In this document: in pieces, positions 7,386 to 14,979 of the stretch | Position numbering within the stretch: position 1 is the first letter of the stretch | How the letters are laid out: each line of letters begins with the position of its first letter | DNA from: Bacteroidia bacterium | Lineage (GTDB): Bacteria; Bacteroidota; Bacteroidia; Bacteroidales; Azobacteroidaceae | Direction: 5' to 3' | Assembly: GCA_025996815.1 (NCBI GenBank) | Contig: BNTT01000066.1 | Coordinates: 1 to 15,043, forward strand | Length of the DNA stretch: 15,043 nt | Program-made: the position numbers and the translations under genes | The notes under the pieces: model-generated | The model's database searches: none | What the model was told of the DNA's origin: nothing | Seen by the model: the letters and a program-made list of their open reading frames with translations, nothing else

Positions 7386-7405
7386 CATGGCAAACGCATC
7401 AAATT
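7386..7405 (+). repeat. Orphan copy of the ISAs1 inverted repeat
   Basis: CATGGCAAACGCATCAAATT matches the left end of the IS at 533-552 (CAGGGCAACCGCATCAAATT) at 18 of 20 positions, and both are preceded by GGCTTT or GGCTTTTTT. No transposase or second end is nearby, so it is either a relic of a lost copy or a shared target-like sequence. Confidence 0.5.
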
Positions 7406-7450
7406 ACGGTCAGTTACGATACCGAAAAGTAACAGCCCCGCTCCGGAATT

Positions 7451-10162
7451 TCATCTCAGTTGAAAACTCAGCGTGATATTCGGCGTGAAGCCCAGCAGAT
7501 TGATGTTGGTTTCCACCACTCCGGCGATGTTGTCGTAGGCATATTCGCGATACCAGACGTTGGTGTGGTCGTAAACATTGAATAGCGACAGGCTCAGGCT
7601 TGATTTTACGGACTTGATGAACGACAAATCGTATTTGAGCAGCAAGTCCATACGATGGTAATCGGGGTAGCGGGCGTTGTTTTTGGCATCGGCGACGATG
7701 AAACTCATATTTCCGCCGTTGGGCACGTTGAGCGTGTATGCCCCAATCGGTGCCGTGTAGGGCTTTCCCGTTGCGAAAATCCACGAGGCGGTGCACGTGA
7801 GGTCGCGCAGGGGTTTATACGTCGCCACCACCTTAAATTCGTTTGTAACATCCTGATTGGCAGGGAAATAGCCGTCGCCATAAACCGGAAAACTGTAGCG
7901 GCTTTCGCCCAGCGTGTAACCCAGCCAGCCGGTTAGTTTGCCGTATTTCTTTTGCAACAAAAAATCGATGCCGCGCGAATAGCCTTTTCCGTTGTAGAAA
8001 AACTGCTGATACGACGTGTTGTCGATGAATGAGGGCGCAAACCGCAGGGTGTATTCGCTCAGGTTGTGCAATTTTTTGTAATACGCCTCCACGTCGAACA
8101 GGTAGCCGCCTGTTTCGTAGCTTCCGCCCACCACAAAGTGCGTGGCACTGCTCACGGGGATGCCCTTGTCGTCCGACAAGAGCCAAATATCGCGACTGCC
8201 GGCGGAAATATCTTCGCGCACGATGCGGTTCACAAATTGGTAATAATAGCCGACAGAGGCTTTCAGGTTGATTTGCTTATCGACTTTGTAAAACGTTTGA
8301 AAGCGCGGCTCAAAATACGGACGCGCAGTAACATCGTAATACGAGAGGCGAATGCCCGGATGAATGGTCAGGTCGTTGTCCAGCGTCCACTTGTCCTGCA
8401 CGTATGCCGACACCAGATTGCCCTGATTTTTCATATTCAGGATGTCCACCGAATCGCTGCGTGAATAGCGGTAGTCCACCTTGTATTTTGAATAATTGAT
8501 GCCAAATTCCAACTTGTTCGTGCGGCTGATTTTATATTCGTTGTCAAATTTCACGGAATAGTCCCACAGATTGTTGCTTTCGCCGGTGTTTTGGTCAAAC
8601 ATCACCGCTACGGCTCGCGAGGAGTTGGTGCTGCTGCTCTCGGTGGAGTTGTTTTGCCTGTCGCGCAGGCTGTAGTAGTTGGAAAAAGATGCTAACAGAT
8701 TGGAATAGAAGCGGTTGTTCCAATTTCTTGACCATTTCAAACTGCCTCCTACATTGCCCCAGTCGGTCTTGTCGGTGATGCTGCCGCTCATAAACGAGTT
8801 GCCGAAACCGTCGCGCGAATTGTCCAAGTCGTCTTCGCCGTTGAAAAAACTGAGCGACACGATGTCTTTTTTCGTCGGGTTGTAGGTGAGTTTGGCGTTG
8901 AGGTCGTAGAAATAGGAGTTCGGTTTTTCCTGATTGCGCTGACTGAATCCGCCGCCCGGACCGCCTCCGCCCGTCATTCCGGTGGTCGAAGAATTGGAAT
9001 AAACGTCGGTGAATTTGTCGTACATAAAACTCTGAAACGAGCGGCGTCCGGCAACGAAAAACGAGCCTTTTTCGTTTTTGAACGGCACCTCCATAAACGC
9101 ATTGAAGCCCAGAAAGCCGACATCGCCGCCCAGATTGAACTGCTTGTCGTTGCCCGTTTTCCCGACAATTTCCATCACGCTCGACAGCCGCCCGCCATAT
9201 TTGGCATCGAAACCGCCCTTGTGCAACTGCACATCCTTGATGGCATTGGTGTTGAACGCGCTGAACACGCCCATCAGGTGCTCCTGATGATAGATGGTGA
9301 AGCCGTCGTACAAAACCAGATTTTGGTCGGGCGTGCCTCCGCGCACATACAAGCCCGCCGAAGACTCGTTGCTGCCCGAAATGCCCGGCATCAGTTGGAA
9401 CGTGCGGAAGAGGTCTTTTTCGCCCAGAGCGGGCAAATCGGCTATTTTGGCAGCGGTGGTTTGGATGACGCCGATGGACAGTTCCGGGATTTTCAAAACG
9501 TCTTCCCGCTCCGTCACAATGACTACTTCGTCCAATATATTGCTCGCCGGCAGCAGTTCCACAAACAAATTGCCGAGATTGACTTCCGGCGAGAGATAAA
9601 AATACTGCGTTTCGTAGCCCAAGTATTTGAACACCAGCGTTTCCTTGTCTGTCGGCACGTTGTAGAGCGTGAAATAGCCGTCCGTATTGGTGCTTGCGGC
9701 GATAGTTGTGCCGTCCACATAGACCGTGGCGAAGGGCAGCGGCTCGCCGTTGGTCTGGTCTTTGATGCGTCCGGTAACCGTCAAATTCCGGTGCTCGGCA
9801 TCCCCCTGATAACGCTTATTTTCAAGTTTCGTCCGATTTTTGGGCAAATTTTTAGTCAAAACGATGCAATAAACGCCGTTGTCATCGGTATAATAAGCAA
9901 TATCTTTGATTTCCCGAAAAATGCCGTCAAAGGCAACCTGAGGCGGCGCACCCAGATACAGCCGGTCGAATGTGTAATTGGCAATCAAAGCAGAATCATA
10001 TTTCAGGTGCATCCCATATTTCACCTCAAAATCATTCAACACCTTCAACAGCGGAGCCCCAAAATAGTTCTCCTTGACCAAAAGCGTATCGCTCGTCTGC
10101 GAAAACCCCTCCACAACAGTCGCAAAGACCATAAACAGGCATAATATCAGGCTTTTTTTCAT
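7451..10162 (-). CDS. TonB-dependent outer-membrane receptor with STN and carboxypeptidase-regulatory-like domains
   Basis: A protein of 903 residues. A signal peptide (MKKSLILCLFMVFATVVEGFSQ) leads into a secretin/TonB short N-terminal (STN) domain at about 26-105, a carboxypeptidase-regulatory-like domain at about 127-205 (GRIKDQTNGEPLPFATVYV), a TonB-box-like LDEVVIV near 210-216, a plug at about 225-340 (LYVRGGTPDQNLVLYDGF, FDAKYGGRLSSVMEI) and a 22-strand-type barrel ending in NITLSFQLR with a C-terminal aromatic-rich strand. It imports a ligand using TonB energy; the ligand is not readable. The plug resembles receptors that usually pair with a DUF4249 lipoprotein, but none is present. 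A Gly-rich insert (GMTGGGGPGGGF, about 395-406) lies in an early barrel loop. The start overlaps the regulator stop by ATGA. An STN domain normally talks to an anti-sigma factor; none is here. Confidence 0.93.
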   Translation of the reverse strand: MKKSLILCLFMVFATVVEGFSQTSDTLLVKENYFGAPLLKVLNDFEVKYGMHLKYDSALIANYTFDRLYLGAPPQVAFDGIFREIKDIAYYTDDNGVYCIVLTKNLPKNRTKLENKRYQGDAEHRNLTVTGRIKDQTNGEPLPFATVYVDGTTIAASTNTDGYFTLYNVPTDKETLVFKYLGYETQYFYLSPEVNLGNLFVELLPASNILDEVVIVTEREDVLKIPELSIGVIQTTAAKIADLPALGEKDLFRTFQLMPGISGSNESSAGLYVRGGTPDQNLVLYDGFTIYHQEHLMGVFSAFNTNAIKDVQLHKGGFDAKYGGRLSSVMEIVGKTGNDKQFNLGGDVGFLGFNAFMEVPFKNEKGSFFVAGRRSFQSFMYDKFTDVYSNSSTTGMTGGGGPGGGFSQRNQEKPNSYFYDLNAKLTYNPTKKDIVSLSFFNGEDDLDNSRDGFGNSFMSGSITDKTDWGNVGGSLKWSRNWNNRFYSNLLASFSNYYSLRDRQNNSTESSSTNSSRAVAVMFDQNTGESNNLWDYSVKFDNEYKISRTNKLEFGINYSKYKVDYRYSRSDSVDILNMKNQGNLVSAYVQDKWTLDNDLTIHPGIRLSYYDVTARPYFEPRFQTFYKVDKQINLKASVGYYYQFVNRIVREDISAGSRDIWLLSDDKGIPVSSATHFVVGGSYETGGYLFDVEAYYKKLHNLSEYTLRFAPSFIDNTSYQQFFYNGKGYSRGIDFLLQKKYGKLTGWLGYTLGESRYSFPVYGDGYFPANQDVTNEFKVVATYKPLRDLTCTASWIFATGKPYTAPIGAYTLNVPNGGNMSFIVADAKNNARYPDYHRMDLLLKYDLSFIKSVKSSLSLSLFNVYDHTNVWYREYAYDNIAGVVETNINLLGFTPNITLSFQLR

Positions 10163-10866
10163 ATCGGCACGTTCATTTTTTGAAAGAAATCACGGCTATA
10201 AGCCCTGCCGATTGGGATTTGGATTTTATCTGTGGTCACTTTTTCGCGATTGAACGATTTTATTCTTTGGATGGGGATGATGTAGGAGTTGTGGACGCGG
10301 ATGAAGCGGGGGGCGGGGAGTAGTTTTTGTATGCTTTTCATGCTCATTGCGGGCATGTAGGTTGCTTCCGGGGTTATGATTTTGATGTAGTTGTCGCACG
10401 CCTCGATGTAAAGGATGGTGTTGAGTGGTAGTTGCACGGTTTGGTAGCGGCATTTGAACGACAGGATTTCATCGGGCGCGGTTTGTTGCGGTGTCGCCTG
10501 AATTGAGGCGGAGCGGAGTCGCTCTTCCGCTTTGGTGTAGGCTTTCAGAAAACGCTCAAAATCAAACGGTTTTAGGAGATAATCTACCACGTCCAATTCA
10601 AAGCCGGCGATGGCGTATTGCTCATAAGCCGTGGTGAAGATGACTAATGGCTTTTTGTTCAGCGACTTGGCTATTTGTATGCCGGACAAATCCGGCATCT
10701 GAATGTCCAGAAAAATCAAATCAGGCTCCATATTTTTGATGTAGCACAAGCCCTCCACCGAGTCGCTATAGGCTCCGAGCAGGTTGAGCGACGGCACTTG
10801 ACTGCAATATTGGGTCAGCAGTTTCAACGCCAGCGGCTCGTCATCAATGGCAATGCAACGTATCAT
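10159..10866 (-). CDS. LytTR-type response regulator
   Basis: A protein of 235 residues. The receiver domain (about 1-120) has the acidic pair D8/D9 in AIDDEP, the phosphoacceptor D54 in LIFLDIQMPD, the switch Thr in FTTAYEQYAI and the Lys of DYLLKPFDF. The C-terminal LytTR DNA-binding domain (about 135-235) shows ILYIEACDNYIKI, FIRVHNSYIIP and the terminal IPIGRAYSRDF. LytTR regulators bind pairs of direct repeats near promoters. It overlaps the kinase gene by ATGA upstream and the receptor gene by ATGA downstream, so it is made with both. It is the clear partner of the kinase. Likely targets include its own operon; the tandem repeats at 14751-14816 are a candidate site, by inference only. 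Confidence 0.95.
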   Translation of the reverse strand: MIRCIAIDDEPLALKLLTQYCSQVPSLNLLGAYSDSVEGLCYIKNMEPDLIFLDIQMPDLSGIQIAKSLNKKPLVIFTTAYEQYAIAGFELDVVDYLLKPFDFERFLKAYTKAEERLRSASIQATPQQTAPDEILSFKCRYQTVQLPLNTILYIEACDNYIKIITPEATYMPAMSMKSIQKLLPAPRFIRVHNSYIIPIQRIKSFNREKVTTDKIQIPIGRAYSRDFFQKMNVPI

Positions 10867-11957
10867 GAGGCTAAATTTATTTTGAGATGAACACTATAGG
10901 TCTGTCTGTCGCTTTCAATCGCCAGCGTGTGGCGGTCGGGATAGGCAAGTTCCAGCCGTTTTTTGATGTTTTCCAAGCCGATGCCCGACGAACTCATAAT
11001 GTCTTTTTGTCCCTGAAAGATGGCGTTTTCGATGGTAAATTCCAACGTGCCATCCGCCATTTCGATGTTCAGGTGGATGAAGCAATCGACGTGGGCACTT
11101 ATCCCGTATTTGAACGCATTTTCCACAAAGGGGATAAACACCAGCGGCATAATCTTCCAAAAACTGAAATCGCCCTTCATATTCACCTGTAAATCAAACT
11201 TTTCGGAGGCGCGCAGACTTTGAAGATTCAGATATTCGTTGAGCATTTTGATTTCCTTTTCCAGCGGGATAAGATTTTTATCACTCTCGATGGTTACGAA
11301 TCGCAGAAAATCGGACAGCGACAGGATGGCTTGGGGAGCTTTATCGTCCTTGCTGAGAGCCAGATAGTAAATGCTGTTGAGGCTGTTGAACAAAAAATGC
11401 GGGTGAATTTGCGATTTGAGAAACGACAGTTCGGCTTCCACCTTGGAATTTTCCAATTCCGTGAGCCGCCGCTTTTCGTCGTACCATTGCGTGAGTACTT
11501 TCAGACCGCTGCTGATGGTGAATACGATAAGAAATTGCGTCAGGCGGGTGTATAGTTTCAACTGCTGCATCATATCACCCCTCGAAAATGGCTCCGGTCG
11601 GTGGTGAGGCGGCATATCCGGTCGATGAAACGGCATATCCGGTCGGTGATGCGGCATCTCGGCGAAGAAATGTTGGGGCACAAGCCGCATAATCACGAAA
11701 TAAAGCAGCAGACCGCCGAGCGTGATTCCGATGAAAGCGAGGATTTTCTTCTTCGACAAAAAGTGGGGGACAAACACATTCAGATTCAGATAAAAATAGG
11801 CGAGCAAAAACAGATTACTCACAATAAAAACCCCCGGATGCCGCGAAATCGCCGCCAACATATTCGTATCGTTGATAATCGGAGAGGCAATAAAGATAAT
11901 CCACCCAACTGAATGCGCGAAAATCAAAATTGCCTTCTCTTTTGAAACCTGTAACAT
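10863..11957 (-). CDS. LytS/YehU-type sensor histidine kinase with a His/Met/Pro-rich loop
   Basis: A protein of 364 residues. Four hydrophobic segments lie at about 8-27, 43-63, 72-93 and 135-153. A coiled stretch follows, then the His_kinase domain with the phosphoacceptor in HPHFLFNSLNSIYY (H187), the N-box FIPFVENAFKYG and the glycine motif SSGIGLENIKKRLEL; the family lacks a classical HisKA. Between segments 3 and 4, residues about 98-128 hold tandem units MPHHRPD, MPFHRPD and MPPHHRPE, rich in His, Met and Pro, followed by RGDMM. With the kinase domain inside, this loop is predicted to face the periplasm. Such loops often bind Cu, Ni or Zn, so metal sensing is a reasonable guess, unproven. 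It starts 7 bases after the lipoprotein stop, downstream of AGG. Confidence 0.93.
   Translation of the reverse strand: MLQVSKEKAILIFAHSVGWIIFIASPIINDTNMLAAISRHPGVFIVSNLFLLAYFYLNLNVFVPHFLSKKKILAFIGITLGGLLLYFVIMRLVPQHFFAEMPHHRPDMPFHRPDMPPHHRPEPFSRGDMMQQLKLYTRLTQFLIVFTISSGLKVLTQWYDEKRRLTELENSKVEAELSFLKSQIHPHFLFNSLNSIYYLALSKDDKAPQAILSLSDFLRFVTIESDKNLIPLEKEIKMLNEYLNLQSLRASEKFDLQVNMKGDFSFWKIMPLVFIPFVENAFKYGISAHVDCFIHLNIEMADGTLEFTIENAIFQGQKDIMSSSGIGLENIKKRLELAYPDRHTLAIESDRQTYSVHLKINLAS
11610..11651. repeat. 21-base direct repeat encoding the His/Met loop
   Basis: Units 11610-11630 and 11631-11651 both begin CGGCATATCCGGTCG and match at 18 of 21 bases; a partial third unit begins at 11652 and a diverged one precedes. 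Each unit encodes seven residues of the loop, so slippage can lengthen or shorten it without breaking the kinase frame. Confidence 0.75.
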
Positions 11958-11964
11958 AGTGCCT

Positions 11965-14568
11965 CTATTTCACTGTAAATGATTGACTTGTGCCGCCGGA
12001 ATAGCTGCCGCCAAGGTTGTAGCCGTTCACGGTGGTGCCACCGGTGATTGTGCCGCCGCTATAAAGTGAGTAGGACGTGCCTTTTGCAAATTGTGCCGTT
12101 GAAAGTAGCAATACAAAGCCGCTTCTTCCGCCTGTGGTTGCCGGAACTTGATAGAGCAAAACCCATTCGCCTGCCGCATTCTTAACGCCAAGTTGCGTGG
12201 ATGCGGGCACCGATGTCAGCGTGATAAATCCTTGTGTTGAAGTGGTTGAAGGACTGCCCATAGATTGCGAACCGACACCGATAACCGTTCCGCCTTTGAT
12301 TAAGAAGGTGTTGTTGTCGCAGTCGAGACCTTCTTCTAAGGCTTGCGAAATAATCGTTCCGCCTGTAATTGTAATGGTGCCGTTGCTGTCGATGCCGTCG
12401 TTGCCCGTTGCTTTGCAGTAGAGGCTTCCGCCGTTGATTTGGATGTGTTTTGTCGCGTTCAGGCAATCGTCAACGGTGCTGACTTCGATGTTGCCGCCGT
12501 TGACGGTCAGGGTTGCTTTGCTTTCCAGCCCTTCGCCGCCGTCTGTTGTGCCGGTCAGGCGAAGTGTGCCGCTATTGACCGTCATATTGCCCTCGCTTTT
12601 GATGACTTTGGGATTGGCATAATTGCCGTTATTCATTCCGCCGCCTTGTCCGGGGCGACCGCCGCCGCTTGTTGTGCCTGTAACGGTAAACTTTGCGCCG
12701 GAGGTTCTTGCCGTGATAGTGAGCGCACTGTTGCTTGCGCCCTCCCTGCCGATAGTCATTGTGCCGTCAGCCGAAATGCCTTTGCCGGCAGTGCCCGAAC
12801 TGCTGACGGTGATGGTGCCGCCCAAGAGCGATATGTTGGCATCGCTTTTGATGCAAGCCGCCGAATAGGAATCTTTTGCGCCCGTTTCGGTGGTGTAAAC
12901 TGCGCCATCGCCTGCTGTTGCGATGTTGATTTCGCCGCCTGTGATGGTAATATCGCCATCTGCCGACATACCCTTGCCGCCGTTGGCTGCTTTGAGGCTG
13001 TTGATGGTGATGGTGCCGCTACTGACGGTGATGGTGCCGTCGGCTTTGATAGCCGTGCAATAGGACGGGTCGAAGCCGCTGCCGATTGGTTCGAGGAAGG
13101 TTGCGCCGGAGGTTTCTATTGAGATATTTCCGCCGTTTATGGCTACATCTGCCTTGCTGCTGATGCCTTTTGACTGCGCACCGGACTCCTTTATCGTGAC
13201 GGTGCCGCCGTTCACCGTTACGCCCGCGTCGCCTTTGATGCCTTTCACATCCTCTGCGGTGGATGTAATATTGATATTGCCGCCGCTAATAACCGCCGTG
13301 CCCGTGCCGGCATCAATGCCATCGCCCGAAGCGGAAATATTCAGCGAGCCGCCTGACTGCAAAAATCCAACTTCGGCGTGGAAGCCATCGGACGCCGCCG
13401 ATTGAACGGTAATATCGCCGTCACGCACCGTAATGCTCTTTTTGCTGCTTGCAATGGCGTGTTTCGCCACGCCGCTGATGCGGAGTTTGCCATAGCCCTC
13501 AAATTCGAGCGAGCCGCTTTTGCTGATGAGCGTGGCGTTCTCTTCGTTAGTCGCATGGTCGGACAGGATGCTGTTTCCTTTCAGTTCGACAATGGTCGCG
13601 CCCTCGTTTTTCGTAATCTGAATGGGCGGAAGTTTCGATGCAGAGGCGATTACCGCGCTATTCAACGTCAGACGGAGCGTGTTGGGATTGATTGCATTGT
13701 TTTGAATTTTGAGCGAGCCGTTGGATGTTGCGCCGGAAATATCAAACTCAACCACTCCCGTTGCAGAGGACGCAATCGTAACGTCCGCGCCGCTTATTTC
13801 CGCTGTAACGCTGCCACCCGTTGGAAGATTGCGGACAGTTGCCTCATTACCGGCATAAACAATAGTTATGGCACTGCCGCTTATCGTAATGGGCTGCAAC
13901 GTAAGATTTGGCACCGTAAGATTGGCGTTATTAACCGCGACATCGGTAAGTACTCCCGTTTCGTATCCGTCAAGCGTAAAGATGATGTTGTATGTGCCTG
14001 CGGGAATATCGGTGAGCGTATATGCACCGTTGGCATCGGTCGTTGCAGCCTGCCCAACGCCGGTATTGTCGCTCGCCTTGCGGATTTGCACGGATGCGCC
14101 CGCCGCCGTGCCACCGCCCGACAGACTTGCCACACCGCTAATCGCGTAAGTCGGCACAACGATTTTCTGCAAAACAGCATCTTTACCGCTCACGTTGCCG
14201 TTTAACTGAAAGTCGGCAATGGTTTCCGTTTCATAACCATTAAAGGTTACAACAATTTTGTACTCACCCGCCGGAATGCCCGAAAAGGTGTACGCCCCCG
14301 CCGCATCGGTGGCAGTTTGTCCGATATTGCTGCCGGTAGCATTTTGAAGTTGCACGGATGCGCCGGAAGCCGCGCCGCCATCGGATTTCGTAATCGTTCC
14401 GCCGATGCTGTATGCCGGCGTGTTGTTTTCCCCCGGCTGCTCATCGTTTTTCACTATCGGCTCGTCGGAACTGCAGCCGAAACTTAACACTAAAATAGTC
14501 CCTGCGCACAGCGCGAAGACAGCCTTCGCCGTCTTTTCAATCCTAATTGATAATCTTTTTGTTTTCAT
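11965..14568 (-). CDS. Surface lipoprotein: two CarboxypepD_reg-like domains plus a Cthe_2159-like beta-helix
   Basis: A protein of 867 residues. The start at 14568 gives a basic N-terminus, a hydrophobic stretch and the lipobox LSFGC with Cys32; the following CSSDEP is acidic, like export signals of surface lipoproteins in the phylum. Two duplicated domains (about 52-137 and 140-226) share GAYTFSGIPAGEYKIVVTF and GAYTLTDIPAGTYNIIFTL. From about 228 to 800 run many short strands in repeats such as GGNINITSTAEDVKGIKG, TVNGGTVTIKESG and DGDITITGGEIN, the pattern of the Cthe_2159 carbohydrate-binding domain, a calcium-dependent parallel beta-helix that binds acidic sugars. A Gly-rich insert (GGGRPGQGGGMNNGNY) breaks the helix near 630-650. 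Longer frames from upstream are rejected since they cross the promoter region. It heads the operon with the kinase, regulator and receptor. Ligand not known; adhesin or sugar/ion capture are both possible. Confidence 0.88.
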   Translation of the reverse strand: MKTKRLSIRIEKTAKAVFALCAGTILVLSFGCSSDEPIVKNDEQPGENNTPAYSIGGTITKSDGGAASGASVQLQNATGSNIGQTATDAAGAYTFSGIPAGEYKIVVTFNGYETETIADFQLNGNVSGKDAVLQKIVVPTYAISGVASLSGGGTAAGASVQIRKASDNTGVGQAATTDANGAYTLTDIPAGTYNIIFTLDGYETGVLTDVAVNNANLTVPNLTLQPITISGSAITIVYAGNEATVRNLPTGGSVTAEISGADVTIASSATGVVEFDISGATSNGSLKIQNNAINPNTLRLTLNSAVIASASKLPPIQITKNEGATIVELKGNSILSDHATNEENATLISKSGSLEFEGYGKLRISGVAKHAIASSKKSITVRDGDITVQSAASDGFHAEVGFLQSGGSLNISASGDGIDAGTGTAVISGGNINITSTAEDVKGIKGDAGVTVNGGTVTIKESGAQSKGISSKADVAINGGNISIETSGATFLEPIGSGFDPSYCTAIKADGTITVSSGTITINSLKAANGGKGMSADGDITITGGEINIATAGDGAVYTTETGAKDSYSAACIKSDANISLLGGTITVSSSGTAGKGISADGTMTIGREGASNSALTITARTSGAKFTVTGTTSGGGRPGQGGGMNNGNYANPKVIKSEGNMTVNSGTLRLTGTTDGGEGLESKATLTVNGGNIEVSTVDDCLNATKHIQINGGSLYCKATGNDGIDSNGTITITGGTIISQALEEGLDCDNNTFLIKGGTVIGVGSQSMGSPSTTSTQGFITLTSVPASTQLGVKNAAGEWVLLYQVPATTGGRSGFVLLLSTAQFAKGTSYSLYSGGTITGGTTVNGYNLGGSYSGGTSQSFTVK

Positions 14569-14588
14569 AATGAATTTTATTTTGGGTG

Positions 14589-14596
14589 CAAAGTAA
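14589..14596 (-). promoter_or_regulatory. -7 promoter box of the four-gene operon
   Basis: Reads TTACTTTG on the minus strand, one base away from TAnnTTTG, 20 bases before the lipoprotein ATG at 14568. A TTTG about 24 bases further upstream is a weak -33 candidate. The imperfect box fits a promoter that needs an activator, but that is inference. Confidence 0.45.
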
Positions 14597-14750
14597 CAAA
14601 AAATAGTTGAAACCCCGCTCAAAGATTGGGTAAAAAGCCCAAACAAAATGATTTTCGGCACCGCGATGTTTGGTGTAGCAGGGATGCGGGATTTTATTAA
14701 GTATATTTTTATGCCTTTGTGTGTGAAAATTAACATACGGGGCGAGAGCG

Positions 14751-14816
14751 AGTTTGGTACGAGCTTGGTACGACTTTGGTACGAACTTGGTATGGAGGAG
14801 GTATGGAGGAGGTCCC
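14751..14816. repeat. Six 11-base tandem repeats upstream of the operon
   Basis: Consecutive units are AGTTTGGTACG, AGCTTGGTACG, ACTTTGGTACG, AACTTGGTATG, GAGGAGGTATG and GAGGAGGTCCC. GGTAYG is the fixed core of the first five. The array lies 183-248 bases upstream of the lipoprotein start codon. The 11-base step is about one helical turn, so the cores would lie on one face of the DNA. The remainder of the gap from 14569 to 14979 holds the promoter box, a small perfect palindrome GAAAATC-TT-GATTTTC at 14833-14848, a short direct repeat (AGAAACGTTAA, AGAAACAGTTAA on the minus strand near 14877-14902) and AT-rich sequence; I see no gene there. Confidence 0.8.
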
Positions 14817-14979
14817 TCCCCAAAAAATGTCGGAAAATCTTGATTTTCGGTGAAATTTCGGTAAAAATTGGGGTTTTTTAACTGTTTCTTTAACGTTTCT
14901 TTTGATATTGGTGTTGTGTGCCGAATTCTATGTTAACTTCCAAATAAAATCATAAAAAAATTCATTAATTTAACTTTTT

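Noticed and set aside
9221..10144. Plus-strand 307-codon frame
   Set aside because: Antisense to the STN and plug domains of the TonB receptor, with no recognisable domain.
12343..13122. Plus-strand 259-codon frame
   Set aside because: It is antisense to the repetitive beta-helix gene; its Ala/Cys-rich, repetitive composition is a reflection of the repeats on the other strand.
14751..14816. CRISPR array
   Set aside because: Units are only 11 bases with no spacers between them, and no cas gene is near.
14569..14823. Upstream extension of the lipoprotein by 85 residues
   Set aside because: It would put a signal peptide and lipobox in the middle of the protein and would translate the tandem repeats and promoter region.
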